From Cyanobacteria bacterium REEB67 (lineage in GTDB: Bacteria; Cyanobacteriota; Vampirovibrionia; Obscuribacterales; Obscuribacteraceae), in contig JAGXAB010000012.1 in assembly GCA_018971775.1 (NCBI GenBank), forward strand, positions 1 to 64,000: a stretch of DNA of 64,000 bases, read 5' to 3'. The notes under the pieces are model-generated. The model was given only the letters and a program-made list of their open reading frames with translations, did not search any database and had not been told where the DNA came from. Within the stretch, counting starts at the first letter, position 1, and every line of letters begins with the position of its first letter. A program made the translations under genes and the position numbers. Shown piece by piece: positions 63,407-64,000 of this stretch.

Positions 63407-64000
63407 TCAATGGCTGAGCAAATAACTGCACAATGTACGGATGCCGAAGGCCGTGCCGCCTTTGTTCAACTCATCGCGCTCGCGCTCGGTCCAGGCCACT
63501 CCGGCGATGTCCATATGCGCCCAGGGCTTTTCTTCGACAAATTCCTGCAAAAACATGGCGGCACAGCTCGAGCCGGCCTCACCTCGCGAACCGGCATTTT
63601 TCAAATCGGCTACGTCGCTTTTCAGAGCTTCTTTGTATTCGTCAAACATCGGCAGTTGCCAGTACTTTTCACCACTGGGCAGACCAGCCGCCTTGAGATT
63701 GTCGATCAAATCCTGATTATTGCCCATGATACCGGCGGCGGCGCGACCGAGGGCGCTGACTACCGCTCCAGTGAGCGTGGCGATGTCGATCAGCTCGTCT
63801 GCGCCCTGCTGACAGGCGTAAGTAAGTGCGTCGGCGAGGATCAAGCGGCCCTCGGCGTCGGTGTTGTTCACTTCGATTGTCTTGCCGTTCATGGCGATTA
63901 ATACATCACCGGGGTGCAGAGCGGCAGACCCGGGCATGTTTTCGGTGGCCGGCACCACACACAGTACCGAGACCTTTGGCTTCAATTTACCGATCACATC
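63407..64000 (-). CDS. pepA: Leucyl aminopeptidase, M17 family (5' end outside window)
   Basis: The C-terminal 198 codons of a cytosol aminopeptidase are visible; the frame is open through base 64000. The family signature NTDAEGRLILADALTYA is present, with metal-binding Asp and Glu, followed by LIDIATLTGAVVSALG, AAGIMGN and WAHMDIAGVAW. The enzyme forms hexamers and removes N-terminal residues using two metal ions. It is convergent with the WG-repeat protein. Confidence 0.93.
   Translation of the reverse strand, partial: DVIGKLKPKVSVLCVVPATENMPGSAALHPGDVLIAMNGKTIEVNNTDAEGRLILADALTYACQQGADELIDIATLTGAVVSALGRAAAGIMGNNQDLIDNLKAAGLPSGEKYWQLPMFDEYKEALKSDVADLKNAGSRGEAGSSCAAMFLQEFVEEKPWAHMDIAGVAWTERERDELNKGGTAFGIRTLCSYLLSH

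Overview
The window looks like an ordinary chromosomal stretch of a Gram-negative-type bacterium, moderately GC-rich by eye, with frequent GTG and TTG starts. A diderm envelope is suggested by an AsmA/TamB-type protein, a DUF374 acyltransferase, an O-antigen-ligase-like protein and TatC. The mix of many TPR proteins, a short primary sigma factor lacking region 1.1, PATAN/DUF4388, roadblock and large low-complexity proteins suggests a non-photosynthetic cyanobacterial relative (Vampirovibrionia/Obscuribacterales-like). That placement is inference from recall, not a search result. I see no CRISPR array, insertion sequence, prophage module or rRNA operon.

Layout. 1-7.8 kb: a Pro-rich protein running off the left edge, a membrane TPR protein, a lysophospholipase-like hydrolase, an acyl-CoA synthetase, an NHL beta-propeller, RsfS and HU. 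7.8-15 kb: a secreted TPR protein, pnp and rpsO, a DUF374 acyltransferase with a Gly-Ala repeat, and a receiver-GAF-LuxR regulator. 15-25 kb: a giant AsmA-like protein, a Xer-type recombinase with an AT-hook-like insertion, a DUF900 hydrolase, an unusual HTH/Zn-ribbon/charged-repeat protein and a secreted protein. 25-29.8 kb: the translation cluster rpsF-ssb-rpsR-tRNA-Leu-infC-rpmI-rplT-SpoU methylase, followed by tatC. 29.8-37.6 kb: an M50-like protease with TPRs, its paralogue lacking the catalytic motif, a diguanylate cyclase, a HAD phosphatase and an unknown exported protein. 37.8-44.3 kb: a tri-haem cytochrome c peroxidase, folK, acpS, an orphan MazF-like toxin with no standard start codon, a B12-binding mutase subunit, a small membrane protein and a ThDP decarboxylase. 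44.4-57.7 kb: an unknown large protein, a MATE transporter, a Wzy/WaaL-like protein, trpS with a 36-codon gene in front, a PATAN/DUF4388 protein, the primary sigma factor, mgtE, pccB and an unknown protein. 58.1-63.4 kb: an ECF-like sigma factor followed by a 1533-residue protein joining an anti-sigma zinc finger, about 30 Trp-Gly motifs, two families of triplicated linear motifs and a C-terminal roadblock/LC7 domain. A partial pepA closes the window.

How the genes work together. Core translation and RNA turnover genes form two clusters (rpsO-pnp and rpsF to SpoU). pccB and the B12-binding subunit point to propionyl-CoA/methylmalonyl-CoA metabolism. The diguanylate cyclase, the GAF-LuxR regulator, the PATAN protein and the sigma/anti-sigma/roadblock pair form a rich signalling layer. 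The last pair is the best candidate for an undescribed system: it appears to link a transcription switch to a domain normally associated with small Ras-like GTPases.
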